This document shows positions 36,050-49,239 of a stretch of DNA of 64,000 bases, in pieces. The stretch is from positions 10,176,040 through 10,240,039 of the forward strand of contig NC_066512.1 of NCBI RefSeq assembly GCF_024679095.1, in the 5' to 3' direction. A program made the position numbers and the translations under genes. The DNA comes from Eriocheir sinensis. Lineage: Eukaryota; Arthropoda; Malacostraca; Decapoda; Varunidae. Under the pieces are notes generated by a model. It did not search any database. It was given only the letters and a program-made list of their open reading frames with translations, and had not been told where the DNA came from. Position 1 is the stretch's first letter; each line of letters starts with the position of its first letter.

Positions 36050-36852
36050 TAGATCAGTTACAATGAAGTTAAAAAACAGATATAGTATGTTATGCATCAA
36101 AGCAAACTTTGTACGGGACATGAGCGGCAATCATGTTAGTGCTTGTACAGTCATCGTCAGGGGCAGTCATGGCGCGCCGCCTTGGGTTGAGTGACGAACA
36201 GATTTACTCTGAGTTATTCGCGCTTGGTATTGAGAATATGTTATCAACTTATCAGACATGTCTGATGATGATTCAGAAACTAATAAAAACTATGTAAAAC
36301 CGAGTGAGAGTACCGTCATTTAATATGCACCAACGAGAGGCAACACCAAAATATATAAGGTGGGTTTTAAAAAAATCACTTTGCTAAACCACTTTTTGCA
36401 TGTTTTTCCATTATCTTACAATTGCTTAGGATTTTTTAAGCTCATAAAAAAGATGAAAAATCGGCTGGCACCACGGACGGGTCCGGGGTTGAAACTGCCG
36501 GCACTGCGTGGGTTAAAGAAGACCCGCAGTGTCTATTTAGTATTTAGTTTTGAACAATAACTGAAAAGTCAGAATGACTGGATCACTGATTCTGATGACT
36601 GATACCGATTGACCGATTGAGTCTGATTCACTGAAAAAAAAAAAAAAAGAAAAAAAAAAAAAAAAAAAAAAATGTGAGCATGCCGTGCTGCAAATGTCGC
36701 CTTCGATAGGTTTCAAAGTACCGCAAAAAAGTACCGCAGGATTTTTTAGTGCGGTCCGGGGTAGTACGGTATTTTCAGAAAATTTGCGGTAGTGCGGTAC
36801 TTTTTTTGTGATGCAGTACTTCCGCACTAGGTACCGCACGTGCCCACCTCTG
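35231..36852. mobile_element. hAT-like element H4 inserted in LINE A2
   Basis: Exact 8-bp duplication ggagacac at 35223-35230 and 36853-36860; ends cagaggtgggc and gcccacctctg are perfect 11-bp inverted repeats. Arrays of GTAGTGCGGT-like motifs fill the first and last 120 bp. Inside: a GGAA-rich tract (35515-35600), an AAT tract (35882-35928), a (GA)n tract (35984-36046) and piggyBac-like debris (36170-36512). No hAT transposase. Confidence 0.92.
36170..36512 (+). mobile_element. piggyBac-like debris inside H4
   Basis: A short frame MARRLGLSDEQIYSELF (36170) followed, in another frame, by SDMSDDDSETN (about 36250-36282) resembles the start and acidic stretch of piggyBac-type transposases. 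At 36502-36516 the sequence gcactgcgtggg precedes TTAA, like a right terminus. No left end was located. Weak evidence. Confidence 0.3.
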
Positions 36853-37104
36853 GGAGACACTTCTCCCGTGGCCACCCCCTGGAGGGAAGTTCCCACAAGG
36901 GAGCAAGGTGTCGGAGATATAGATAGATAGATAGATAGAATTTTACCATTGAATATGTATAGTAACTAATGTGTCAAGGATTATGATGAGACAAAAAATA
37001 TAGCCATAAGTACACTGTTAACTTGAATATAGCTAGAAATATATACTTGTTTATATCGTATGAAAAAATATCTTCATTCATCACATAATATCTACTAGAA
37101 AAAA

Positions 37105-38273
37105 TAAGTTGTCATCTTGTATATTTATGAATACATCTCAAAATTATCAATTAATTTTTAAATGTAATGTGTATATTATAATGTACATGTGTATGTATGA
37201 CTGTACGTGTGGCGACACCCGGTCGGTGTCGCACAACAGGATGTCTAACAACACGTCGTGCTTTTGGCCGTGGGAAGCTGTGATGAACTGACACTAGGAT
37301 CAGCAAATGATGACTTTCATCAACAGTCATCAACCGGAACCTACACCCTCGGTTATTACGGCTCCAATTAAATTAAGAAGACTGACTGCCTTGCATCAAC
37401 TCAGCAATAAAAGAAAATAATGGGTTAGAGTGAAAAGTATTACTCAAGCACTCCCCTTCTCGCATGAAAAAGATGCAGGCAAAAGCTTAGGAACCAAACA
37501 TAAATTAGTAGATGCGAGGATGCAGGTTATAGTCGTGTGGTGGAAAGATACACAAAGCAGCGTCAGGCTGAACCTCAAGCCGGCGCTAGTCTTTGGAGAC
37601 GATCACTATGCACCATTCTGCGCAAAAAAAAAGATCGTAAGGCTCAAATTTCCAACCACCTATTTATCTGACTATTTCCGGACGAACTACAAGCAAATAA
37701 AACGGGCGAACAACGCGGAGAAGGAGAGAAGACGGGTGACGGGCAGGCGAGCGGTGCTCTGCCGCTCTGCGCCCTGCAGCGGTGTGGCTGTCTCTGATTT
37801 CGTGCCTCTCGCTCACGTAAACTGTAAACCTTGTGTAGTACAACTGTTAATATAGTTAAAATACATTTGGTATTTGTATTAACCTGAGAGAGAAAACTAA
37901 AGAGAACTAAAGTGAACTACAGTGAACTTATAACGCTACCGCCACACATCACTTAACTAAAAAGGCTATTGTGTTATCTCACCTTACTACAATCAACTTG
38001 TGAAAGCAGGCAACGGTATACCGGACCTCACGTGAGATAACAGTTCGCGCCTTAATCAAAAACACACACAAAAAACAGCTAACAAAAAGGTTAGCATATG
38101 TTTCTTTATGTGCACCATTTAATTTAGCATATTTTTATATATAATACGTGATGATTATGTTGAGTTTATGGCTTAAAACTTGTTATATTCAGTAGCAACA
38201 TTTGAAATTTGGCGCGCATGGCCAGCCCGGATACGGGGCGGAGCGCTGTTTTCACCCAGCCGTAGTGAAGGGG
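37105..38273. mobile_element. piggyBac-like MITE P8, interrupted
   Basis: The right end cgtagtgaagggg precedes TTAA (38274-38277). The sequence matches P3 (inverted) and P7, but between about 37156 and 38098 an unrelated block of about 940 bp is inserted (see the LTR-like entry). The far left end is eroded. Confidence 0.5.
37209..37946. mobile_element. LTR-like block bounded by TGTGGCG/CGCCACA
   Basis: 738 bp starting tgtggcgacacccggtcgg and ending ctaccgccaca, i.e. short TG...CA inverted ends like an LTR, with AATAAA near 37406. The block interrupts MITE P8, so it is an insertion. No convincing 5-bp target duplication was found, and 54 bp and 150 bp of extra sequence remain on either side. 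A 141-codon plus frame (37430-37855) is open but has no recognisable motif. A solo LTR is the likeliest reading. Confidence 0.3.
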
Positions 38274-38402
38274 TTAATGGCAACGGTTACATTCGATACA
38301 TTTTTTATGGATTAACGAAGTTAACGGTGTCGACTTTAACATTTATGTTAACGATATAATGGTTAACGACATTAAGATTCTGATTAACAATGCCCATCAC
38401 TG

Positions 38403-38726
38403 GTTTTAATTCTACCAAAAGTTTTGGTAGTTAACCTGACAATGCTGAAAATTTGTTTCTGAACATTATTATCTTCTGAAATCATGTTTTTCTTATTTTT
38501 CTAACATAAGAGATATACATTTTTTTGTTACTGTTCATGTTTTTGAAGACTGGGACTCCAATTTCTTACAGGAAATGCTAAAATGCCTCTTCAGTCTTTT
38601 GGCATCAAATATTGGAGTCATCAGATCCATTACTCCTAATGGAGTCATACTTACGTTCTTGGGATCTAATATGCACCTTGGATATGAGTGTACATTATAA
38701 AATAGTATTAATGAGTGAAGACTTAC
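38403..38726. other. SLO2 intron sequence before exon
   Basis: AT-rich intron sequence immediately 3' (in gene sense) of the exon at 38832-38727. No element ends seen. Confidence 0.5.
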
Positions 38727-38832
38727 ACAATATCCCCTTCTTCTAGTTTGAGGTCACATGAAGGATTGATGATCACAAAGGACAGGGAATTACGCTTTTC
38801 AGATACGTCATCATAGTCTTCAGGAGGAAGAG
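38727..38832 (-). CDS. SLO2-type channel exon, RCK2 end
   Basis: 106-bp exon, acceptor ccacag and donor gt/gtaagt, phase 1 in and phase 2 out. Peptide: LPPEDYDDVSEKRNSLSFVI then INPSCDLKLEEGDI. In KCNT/SLO2 channels this position reads L-G-L-P-x-x-x-Y-x-D-V ... N-(T/S)-L-S-(Y/F)-V-(L/I)-I-N-P-x-x-D-x-x-L-E-x-(S/G)-D-I-V; the match is close. SLO1 has V-I-T-N-P-P-Y-E-F-E-L here, which fits much less well. This is the last strand-rich part of the second cytoplasmic RCK (regulator of K+ conductance) domain, which senses intracellular ions and gates the pore. Confidence 0.9.
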
Positions 38833-39063
38833 CTGTGGAAATTTTTTTATTGGTATTAAGACATACATTTATGAAATTAATGTTTTATAAGATTACCCAA
38901 TTTACCTTAGCTTACATAGTCTTATCATGAGAACAAACGTTCTAGTAAACTATCAATGTGTTTCTCAATTTCTACATTCAATGAGTGACTCAGTCAATTC
39001 AAACTAAAACTATATCTTCACGTATGCAATTACAAATTAGATTGGCTAAAATTTCTTACTCAC

Positions 39064-39163
39064 CTAAACTCTGCATACGGGAACGAACCAACTGAGCAAT
39101 CTCTGCCCGTTCAATTAAGTTGCAGTGTATTTCCTTTGGGTCATCCGATATGTTTAACGAGAA
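39064..39163 (-). CDS. SLO2-type channel exon, upstream of RCK2 end
   Basis: 100-bp exon with acceptor tgtttcag and donor ag/gtgagt, phase 0 in and phase 1 out. Peptide FSLNISDDPKEIHCNLIERA followed by EIAQLVRSRMQSL. The E-(I/L)-x-x-L-V-(R/K)-x-R-M-x-x-L-(G/A)-L-P motif, completed in the next exon 231 bp away, is characteristic of SLO2/KCNT sodium-activated potassium channels just before their final conserved block. The gene's pore and RCK1 exons must lie beyond the right edge or in parts I could not resolve. Confidence 0.9.
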
Positions 39164-40559
39164 CTGAAACACAAGTTTTACCATAAGAGAAAATGTTGCA
39201 ATAAGGAGGAATGTTTTTTTCAATATTTATCACTATACAGACAATGAGTACATATATAAATGGATTTATCATACCTTACATTACTTAAGCCTGAATCTGC
39301 ACACATGGCTTACCTGATTATCATAAATATCTAATACAAAGTTAATTTGGCAAATTTCCAAGCATCCTGATGGTCAATGATTCCCTTCACACAAATTGTA
39401 GCCTTAGCACAAGGGTTGTCTTTTTAAAGTTTTGAACAATGAGTTGCCAAATAAAAGCCAATGTGTTGGTTTGTTATATGCTAAGCTGTCTATAGAAAAA
39501 AAAAATCATATGGATGAACCTTTACAAGCCCTTTTGATCATTATTTCTGCAATTTTAATTACCAAACCAGTTATTAATAAACAGCATGAAATGATGATTT
39601 GTATTAAAAAAAAAAAAAAAAAAATATTACACCATGAATTTTACCCCATGAAATAGACTAGTTTGCTATACAAGAATTTTCCATGTCATAAATTACAAAA
39701 CATGTTTCTTTCAATACAGACATCATTAATACAGATGTACAGTGGCAATTTTAATAAAATAAAATAAAAAAATAAAAAATAAAAAATAAAAAAGTTCAGA
39801 GAATTGTGGACTTTCTTGTTATAAAAAGTCCCTTAAATTCAAATGCTATAACAAAACAAGAATGCTACGATATATAAAGTAGTTATGTGATGTAATATGT
39901 CATTGAATTCTTGCACAGCAGACGCACTAGGGGTGGGTGTACAAGTAATATGTAACTGATTTGTTTGGCTACAAATCATATACAAATTACTGTGTACATT
40001 TTTTTCTCATGGTTTTGAATGTGAAAGAAGAACAAAAGCCAGTCTTGAACCCTATTTTGGTTTAAAATCTCAACCTTGGTCAAGTAAAAATTTTCAGTGC
40101 CATATTGCAACATGGAGGGTAGGGCAGATAAAAATGACCACATACAAAACACATATTATCTTCCCCTAAAACATTCAAGTGATATGAGTTCAACTGACTT
40201 TTTGCAACATGTCACACACAAACAATGCAAGAGAATATCTATTATTCTAGATAACATTTTCATAAAGTGATTATTTTTGTAGAAAGCTTTCTGAACAACC
40301 CTTATGCTTCAGCACAGCAAGACTTGCTTCAACAAACATATACACTGCAAATTCAGAGCACATTGAATTACATGCTGCATGCATACAAATTCAAATAGCA
40401 ATTTATATAAGTAAGCAAAATATAATCATAAAACTATAAATAAGTATTGCTGCATCAAGATTGTCCACAAAAAATTGTATATTTCATTGTGTGGCTTACC
40501 TCAAGAAAATACAGAGAATATAAGATTCAATCAGTCAATCAATGGGAACATACATCAGG
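39164..40559. other. Intron sequence, unassigned
   Basis: AT-rich, with poly-A runs near 39606-39624 and 39757-39794. No exon or element end could be supported. Confidence 0.5.
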
Positions 40560-42543
40560 AGGAATGTTACCTTGCCCACCCTAAAACACCCTTTCTGGGG
40601 GTCTCCCCGAACAAGTCTCCATGTAGGCCACCTTCCCATCCCAAATAACTCATCCACTGACTTTCTCAAGCCATGAACTTTGTGGCCACTCCTTGGCCTC
40701 CTCCACACAGGACTTTCTTACAGATAAAACCCAGTGAGCAGCGTCACCTTCTGGGTAAAATGCCACATTCCCATATAATTTGAGTTGGCATTCACAGACT
40801 CTGCAGGTAACAGGCCTTAACTCAGTTACACAGAGTAATCACTGATATGACACCAGTGACACTCCATGATTCAGCAAAGGCACTTATTACCAATATGTTT
40901 ATTTGCCTTTTCAAGTCACAATTCAGTGTCCATGTCTCACAGCCATAAAGGAAGATAGGGAGCACAAGCGACTTGAAAATCCGAATCTTTATTTTCTGCA
41001 GAGGTATGAACATTACATATACTCGTGTTGAGTCCAAACCACTGTGGGCCAAATTAATCTACTTTAGTTCTGTACTACACTACTAAGGTAGGTGAAAATT
41101 TACAAGGGCTTGATGTCCTTGCTTTAACCCGCAAACTGCTGTACGCCTTCTGGGCGGCTGAGCGGTAAGCTGCTGTAAGCCTTCTGGAAGCGGGCTTTTC
41201 AAACAGGCGCCAAAAGCTTCAGATACTGCCAGAAAAACATTTTTGTGATAGAAAAATCTAAGAAATATGCAGGATACAACACATTTCGAGCTACAGATAT
41301 GTGTATTGTAATATTTATGACACGTTTATGTAACTTAGATATCATTTATTGAAGGTCAATCTCTCGCTGATATAGCCGCACTAGGCGACGCACTCAGAAT
41401 CTCAGTCCCGCAGCTTACGGGTTAAGCATGAACATATTGCACTGTCTCATCCAGTATGCTTCAAAAGACTTGTATATTGGTCTTAGACCAGGAAACCTTC
41501 AGTCCTGTTGGCTTTGCCTACTCGTGCAGTGTTTTGAGAGCCATCATCAAAACCAACAACTAAGCAATGATTATTGTGCCATTAGCAAGAACAAGGTCAG
41601 TGACCCTGGTATTGCCAATGGATACTCTATAATTACCTTGGTCTACAACTCTGTCAAATACCCAGTCCATACAAGCGTTGATGTGATAGGACAAGGATGC
41701 AACACTGCCTCACTTTTGTGTTCACAGGAAAGAAGCTGGATACATTCCCACCCAAGACTTCACAAAACTCTCAGTCCTAGAGTAAAGGGCCACAGGGCAG
41801 ACAAAAGACCAACAACCCTTGCAGAAATCCTATGGAGTCAAATGATATCCCAGAGTGCCTCATGATGCACTAAATTAAACTCCAACTTGAGGTTGACAGA
41901 GGCTGCAGGAATATCCTGTTAAAACTCATTGGTGTTCAACCTGTAAGCAGAGAACTAGGGTACCATCAGGTGTGAACTCTGACTGTTCAGTCTCTCTAAT
42001 TTTGCATTTGACTGTGAATCTGCAGGAGCAGTAAATGAGCAAACAGCTTGCCTGGCACACAGAGTAGTGTAATACTACAGTAGTTTTTGTGGTCCTGACA
42101 GTCCCATTCCCTTTTCAAAGAGGGATGACTATCTTCATTATCCAGTCAGGAGGAATGGTACCAAATTGTCACATGTCAGTCAAGACCACAAATAACCCAT
42201 GGAGCATGGTCACGCCTCCAGCTTTGAGCACCTCTGCACTGATATTACAAACATCAGCTGAATTTCCACCACTCATCCTTGCCACAGTCTCTATAACCTT
42301 ATCAAGAGGGTAAGGTTTTGGCAATTAGTGGATCTGACTCCACTATTTATAGACCAGTGATTTGGAGCTTCCTGTTCAGTGGGTACAATCTGTAAAACTG
42401 CAAAAAATATTCAGCCCAATGAGCCCTCTGCCCATTAATTTTGACATGTAGCAAACTTCTGCCATTCAAATAACATTCAAACAAACAGGCATGGAGTGGA
42501 ACTTTTTCACAGCTCAGTGTGTGTGTGTGTGTGTGTATATGTA
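40560..42543 (-). pseudogene. RTE-like LINE copy D, decayed
   Basis: Minus strand. Traces in order: GQRAHWAEYF linker (about 42420), ADVCNISAEVLKAGGV and GTIPPDW of the RT N-terminus (42320-42090), PITSTLVWTG-type remnant of the M-D-W-V region (41660), GNTRVTDLVLANG where FADD should be (41570), ENFTYL-type thumb (about 41080), and KIRIFKSLVLPIFLYGCETW (40990-40930). The catalytic motif is destroyed and stops are frequent. MITE P6 splits it at 41128-41421 and element T6 abuts its 5' side. A different RTE-like family from LINE A. Confidence 0.75.
41128..41421. mobile_element. piggyBac-like MITE P6 inserted in LINE D
   Basis: TTAA on both sides (41124-41127, 41422-41425). Ends cccgcaaactgctg and cagcttacggg are inverted repeats. 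The LINE D peptide (VQYVH before, SKDI after) is interrupted exactly here. 294 bp, no coding capacity; the left end has a tandem copy of the aactgctgtaRgccttctgg motif. Confidence 0.88.
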
Positions 42544-42544
42544 C

Positions 42545-45264
<2,720 letters not shown>

Positions 45265-45270
45265 TTTACG

Positions 45271-45615
45271 TGCCTGTTGCCTGTAGGCATCTTCCTGGTG
45301 GGGCCTGATGGTCGGCCCAAGGCTTCTTCCAGGTGGGGCCTGATGGTCGGCCCAGCCCGTTCTGGCGCAGGCGAGTGTTTATAGTGGCGCCATCTTGCAT
45401 TGGCTCATGCTGCCCCCCGGAACTCGTTCTTGATTCGCTTGGACGGCTTCCTCTAGAGTCCAGGTTGATGGGTGGTCTTCAGGACAGCATGTGGGTAGTT
45501 TTAAGCCACTCGGCGGTGACTGAAAAATCTGAGTGGTAGCGTGGGGATTCGAACCCGCGTCGTCCATCACGCGGTGAATGTGGGCCCAGTACGCTACCAG
45601 TTCGGCCACCGCCTA
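45271..45615 (-). mobile_element. SINE family 2 copy (left arm)
   Basis: Minus strand: tRNA-like head with box A tggccgaactgg and box B gggttcgaatcccc, with tagcgtactgggcccac between them, then a body including gcagcatgagccaatgcaag. The 3' part contains a direct duplication of about 29 bp (ggtggggcctgatggtcggc, twice). Confidence 0.8.
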
Positions 45616-45748
45616 CCCTACCCTATCTGTCTACTGTTCAGTGCTTTCTTCCTTACCACTTCCTCTATGTTCTCCTATTTACATAGTAGTTAAATTGAAT
45701 CACTTTATCTTCTCTCCAACCAGATTTAAACTGTTTGCTCCCTTCCCT

Positions 45749-45779
<31 letters not shown>

Positions 45780-46893
45780 TAGATTGATAGATAGATAGAT
45801 ATAGATATATATGATGAAAAGGGAGATTTAGGAGAGGGAAAGGATGTATGGATTACATCTTTGCACTGAAAATGATAGTTGAGAAATACCTAGAGGGGTT
45901 CAAAGCTGTTTGCTGCTTTCATAGTAAAGTTCCTATTAGAGGTTGACTGGAAGGGTCTATGAGATGCCTTGAAGATATTTGGTATGGGAGGGCATCTGTG
46001 AGAAGGGAACAATATGTGACTCCATGCATGTGAATGAGGATGTGACAATTTTATAGTGTTGGTGTGAGGGTGAGAAAGGTGTGTGTTTTTGATGTCATAA
46101 TGACTGTTCAGTATGTACATTAATAGTTGTATAAGAGAAACAAAAGCAAGAGTGGGGGATTTAAGTGAAAGTTTGAAATTGAAAAGTATGTACAGAGCAG
46201 TCCTTGGAGGTAGGCCTATTGCAGATGATACAATGTTGTTGGCCAAAAGTGAGAGGATGCTGCAGAGGATTGTGGATGAATTTGACAGTAGTGTAATAGG
46301 TAAAGGTTGAAAGTAAATGTAGGCAGGAGTAGTGGTAATTGAAAGGACAAGAGAGCAAACCATTTACTTCACAAAGTCATGCAACATTAGGGAAGAACAA
46401 TTGATAAATTGATTGGAGCATACACTCAAGGAAACACAACTGCTATAGGGAAGGGAGCAAACAGTTTAAATCTGGTTGGAGAGAAGATAAAGTGATTCAA
46501 TTTAACTATACTATGTAAATAGAACATAGAGGAAGTGGTAAGGAAGAAAACACTGAACAGTAGACAGGTAGGGTAGGGTAGGCGGTGGCTGAGTGGTAGC
46601 GTACTGGGCCCACATTCACCACGTGATGGACGAAGCGAGTTCGAATCCCCACGCTACCACCTTGGATTTTTCAGTCACCGCTGAGTGGCTTAAAACTACC
46701 CACATGCTGTCCTGAAGACCACCCATCAACCCGGACTCTAGAGGAAACCATCCAAGTGAATCAAGAATGAGTTCCAGGGGGCAGCATGAGCCAAGAGAAG
46801 GCACCACAATAAACACTTGCCTGCGCCATGACGGGCCGGGGCCAAATGCCATCCAGGCCCCTCAAGCAAGCCTACCGGCGCAATAGGCGTAGA
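45271..46893. repeat. Inverted duplication, arms of about 450-480 bp
   Basis: The left arm (about 45271-45752) and right arm (about 46447-46893) are inverted copies. Each arm holds a SINE family 2 copy plus about 130 bp of adjoining LINE A sequence; for example gaacagtagacaggtagggt at 46556 corresponds to accctatctgtctactgttc at 45612. The spacer (45753-46446) contains a TAGA tract and LINE A RT sequence. Because the LINE-SINE junction itself is duplicated, this is a duplication of one insertion and not two independent SINE insertions. Confidence 0.85.
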
Positions 46894-46908
46894 TGTAAAA
46901 AAAAAAAA

Positions 46909-46944
<36 letters not shown>

Positions 46945-47515
46945 GGTAATAGCTGTGCTGGAGAGATACGAAAGAAAGAAGTGTGAGCATGGGGGGCAAA
47001 AGGTAAAGGAAATAGTATTATCTTCTTAACTGCCATATGCTTCAGAGACATGGATGTGGTATGTAGCACAGCAACTATCAACATGTGTGATGAATATGAC
47101 CAATATAAAAGGCACATGTGGCATGTCAACGTAGGATGGAGAAAGAAATGAAGATGTGTATTAGAGATTAGGTATGAGTGTAAGATAAAATGGAGCGGGG
47201 TTTTGAGTGCATGAAAAGTGAAAAGCAGTAGCTACTCTGAGATGGTTTGAATATGTGATAAAAATAAATATGACTGTGAAGAAGAATGTAGGAGACCAGG
47301 ACTGAGGGAGAGGGCATCAGGTGAAGACCACTAATGCAATGGATCAATCGAGTAGATGGTTATTGGAAAGAATGAGTTGGCAAGGGAGGAATTGAATGTG
47401 CTGAGAGGGTGTGTTGAGACAAAAAAAAAATGGTGAAATACTTCTGCTGTAACCCACTCCTTAGGGAAAGTTCCCATGAAGAGACAATTAAGGTATTAAA
47501 GGTATAGATGGATAG
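45800..47515 (+). pseudogene. RTE-like LINE copy A3, decayed
   Basis: Plus strand. Traces: CMDYIFALKMIVEKYLE (about 45850), a MYINSCIRETKARVGDLSES stretch (46113) with ADDT retained (about 46220), then after the SINE insertion LERYERKKCEHG (about 46955) and the terminal region ending in a GATA-like tract at 47500-47515. Many stops. Interrupted by SINE family 2 at 46582-46900, within the inverted duplication's right arm. Confidence 0.75.
46582..46900 (+). mobile_element. SINE family 2 copy (right arm), full length
   Basis: Starts ggcggtggctgagtggtagc (box A), box B gagttcgaatcccc, and ends cctaccggcgcaataggcg followed by an A-run and AAT repeat (46897-46940). The best full-length guide to this family in the window. 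Confidence 0.85.
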
Positions 47516-47638
47516 ACAGAATATACTTTTTCTATGTCTGGGTTATTACACCAGTGGACTGTCTAGAAGGGCACTAGTGGTAGCCCCAGTTTGATAATAG
47601 TGAAAGAATTTTCTTTTCAGTTAATGTAATAAATTTTC

Positions 47639-48222
<584 letters not shown>

Positions 48223-48227
48223 AATAT

Positions 48228-48244
48228 ATATATACAGAAATATA

Positions 48245-48282
<38 letters not shown>

Positions 48283-48287
48283 TATAT

Positions 48288-48348
<61 letters not shown>

Positions 48349-48380
48349 CACACAGTATATGTGTGTATATATGTGTGTGT
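48228..48380. repeat. (TA)n and (GT)n microsatellites
   Basis: Several TA blocks between 48228 and 48346, then GT-rich repeats to 48380. Confidence 0.95.
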
Positions 48381-48627
48381 ATAATTACCACAGACTAATC
48401 ATGAGCTGGACTCATTACTGCCAGCAAGTACCCTCTTGATTAGAGCAAGCTCATTATTGTCGATCTCTGGGTACTGTTGGGACCTTCACACACCACACAC
48501 ACAATTTCCCTTGCTCAAATTGGGACAGTAACCACTCCTTGTCAGTGGAAAAATCCCAAAATGAGTAGGACTTGAACCTCAGTTAGTCAGGGCAGAGCTT
48601 TACTCACAGAGCTATCAGAGCAGTGTG
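48380..48627 (-). mobile_element. tRNA-derived SINE family 3, degenerate copy
   Basis: Minus strand: tRNA-like head at 48627-48560 (box A gatagctctgtgag, box B gaggttcaagtcc), body with gatctctgggtactgttggg, 3' end ending in an (AC)n tail at the (GT)n tract on its left. Confidence 0.7.
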
Positions 48628-48629
48628 TG

Positions 48630-48985
48630 TATTTACCTATTTGTAGTACAAAGGACCTGAGCTCAAGCTCGGTCAGTCCTGTCTCCCAATCTATATTTGT
48701 CCAACATTTCCTTCATTATATGGACACTGTCTGCTTCAACAATGTCTTTGTTTAGTCCATTTGATGTATCCACACTCCTGTATGGTAAACGGTACTTCTT
48801 TATGTCTTTCAATCAAGACCCCTTACGAAATTTCTTGCTGTGTCCTCTTAGTTGCCTCCTTCCTTCCAACTCAATTAAATAATTTCTATCCAACACGTCC
48901 ATTCCACTTGTGTTCCTGTACAATGCTATCAGGTCTCCTCTTTCTCTTCTTTCTTCAAGTGTTGGTAAGACCAGTTCCTCCAATC
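48630..48985 (-). mobile_element. LINE C 3' fragment
   Basis: Minus strand 3' end of the CR1/Jockey-like family: ggtaaatac terminus at the left, C-terminal peptide traces (LPTLEERRERGDLIALYRNT). Truncated 5' at a (GT)n tract at about 48988. Confidence 0.8.
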
Positions 48986-49002
48986 TAGTCGTGTGTGTGT
49001 GT

Positions 49003-49232
49003 GCGTAATTCACCCCGGCCTGATCATAAATGTGCACCCTCTCAACCTGAGCAAGGCTCATTATAGTCAATCTCTGGGTACTGCTGGGACCTTCACATAC
49101 CACACAACCCATTCCCCTTGCTCAAGGAGGAAGACAAAAACCACTCCTTCTCAGTGTAAAAATCTTAACCTGAGCAGGGCTTGAACCTCAGCCTGCCACG
49201 GAAGTTTTTTTCACTGAGCTATCCAAGCAGTG
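49003..49232 (-). mobile_element. tRNA-derived SINE family 3 copy
   Basis: Minus strand head at 49232-49165: ggatagctcagtg (box A) and gaggttcaagccctgc (box B). The body has gatcataaatgtg and caatctctgggtactgctgg. The 3' end ggtgaattac runs into the (AC)n tail on its left. Confidence 0.8.
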
Positions 49233-49239
49233 TGTGTGT

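Larger units (their letters stand above)
28929..36945 (+). pseudogene. RTE-like LINE copy A2, nearly full but interrupted
   Basis: Sense strand LINE with an EEP endonuclease then reverse transcriptase. Pieces: 28929-29252 (endonuclease start, RVACINVNGMNEEGKR), 31190-31718 (LGDMNAKVG, SDHFTV), 32901-35222 (linker, RT with GVRQGCMMSPWLFNVYMDG and LFADDTVWL, C-terminal FKYLGIVLCKHG), 36861-36945 (3' end with a GATA repeat). Intervening blocks are a LINE C fragment and hAT elements H3 and H4. In-frame stops occur at 33220, 33610 and 33740, RT frameshifts near 34200 and 34815, and a 49-bp triplication at 33841-33987. The endonuclease ETK-type motif reads MRRILYKR, so its acidic residue is gone. 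It is dead. RTE clade is suggested by the single endonuclease-RT layout and microsatellite 3' tail. Confidence 0.85.
28454..38402. mobile_element. Possible giant composite hAT-like element H5
   Basis: The left boundary cagtgctggactcc and the right boundary gcccatcactg are inverted copies in the form CAGTGxTGGxC. Subterminal ATTAAC/GTTAAT-type motifs occur on both sides. The adjoining 8-mers gttattgt and gttttaat agree at 5 of 8 bases. If real, all nested LINE, hAT and piggyBac material at 28.9-38.3 kb was inserted into one old hAT. The two ends could equally belong to two different broken copies. Confidence 0.25.

Noticed and set aside
37430..37855. 141-codon plus frame as a host gene
   Set aside because: Lies inside an insertion that interrupts a MITE and has no recognisable domain or splice structure.
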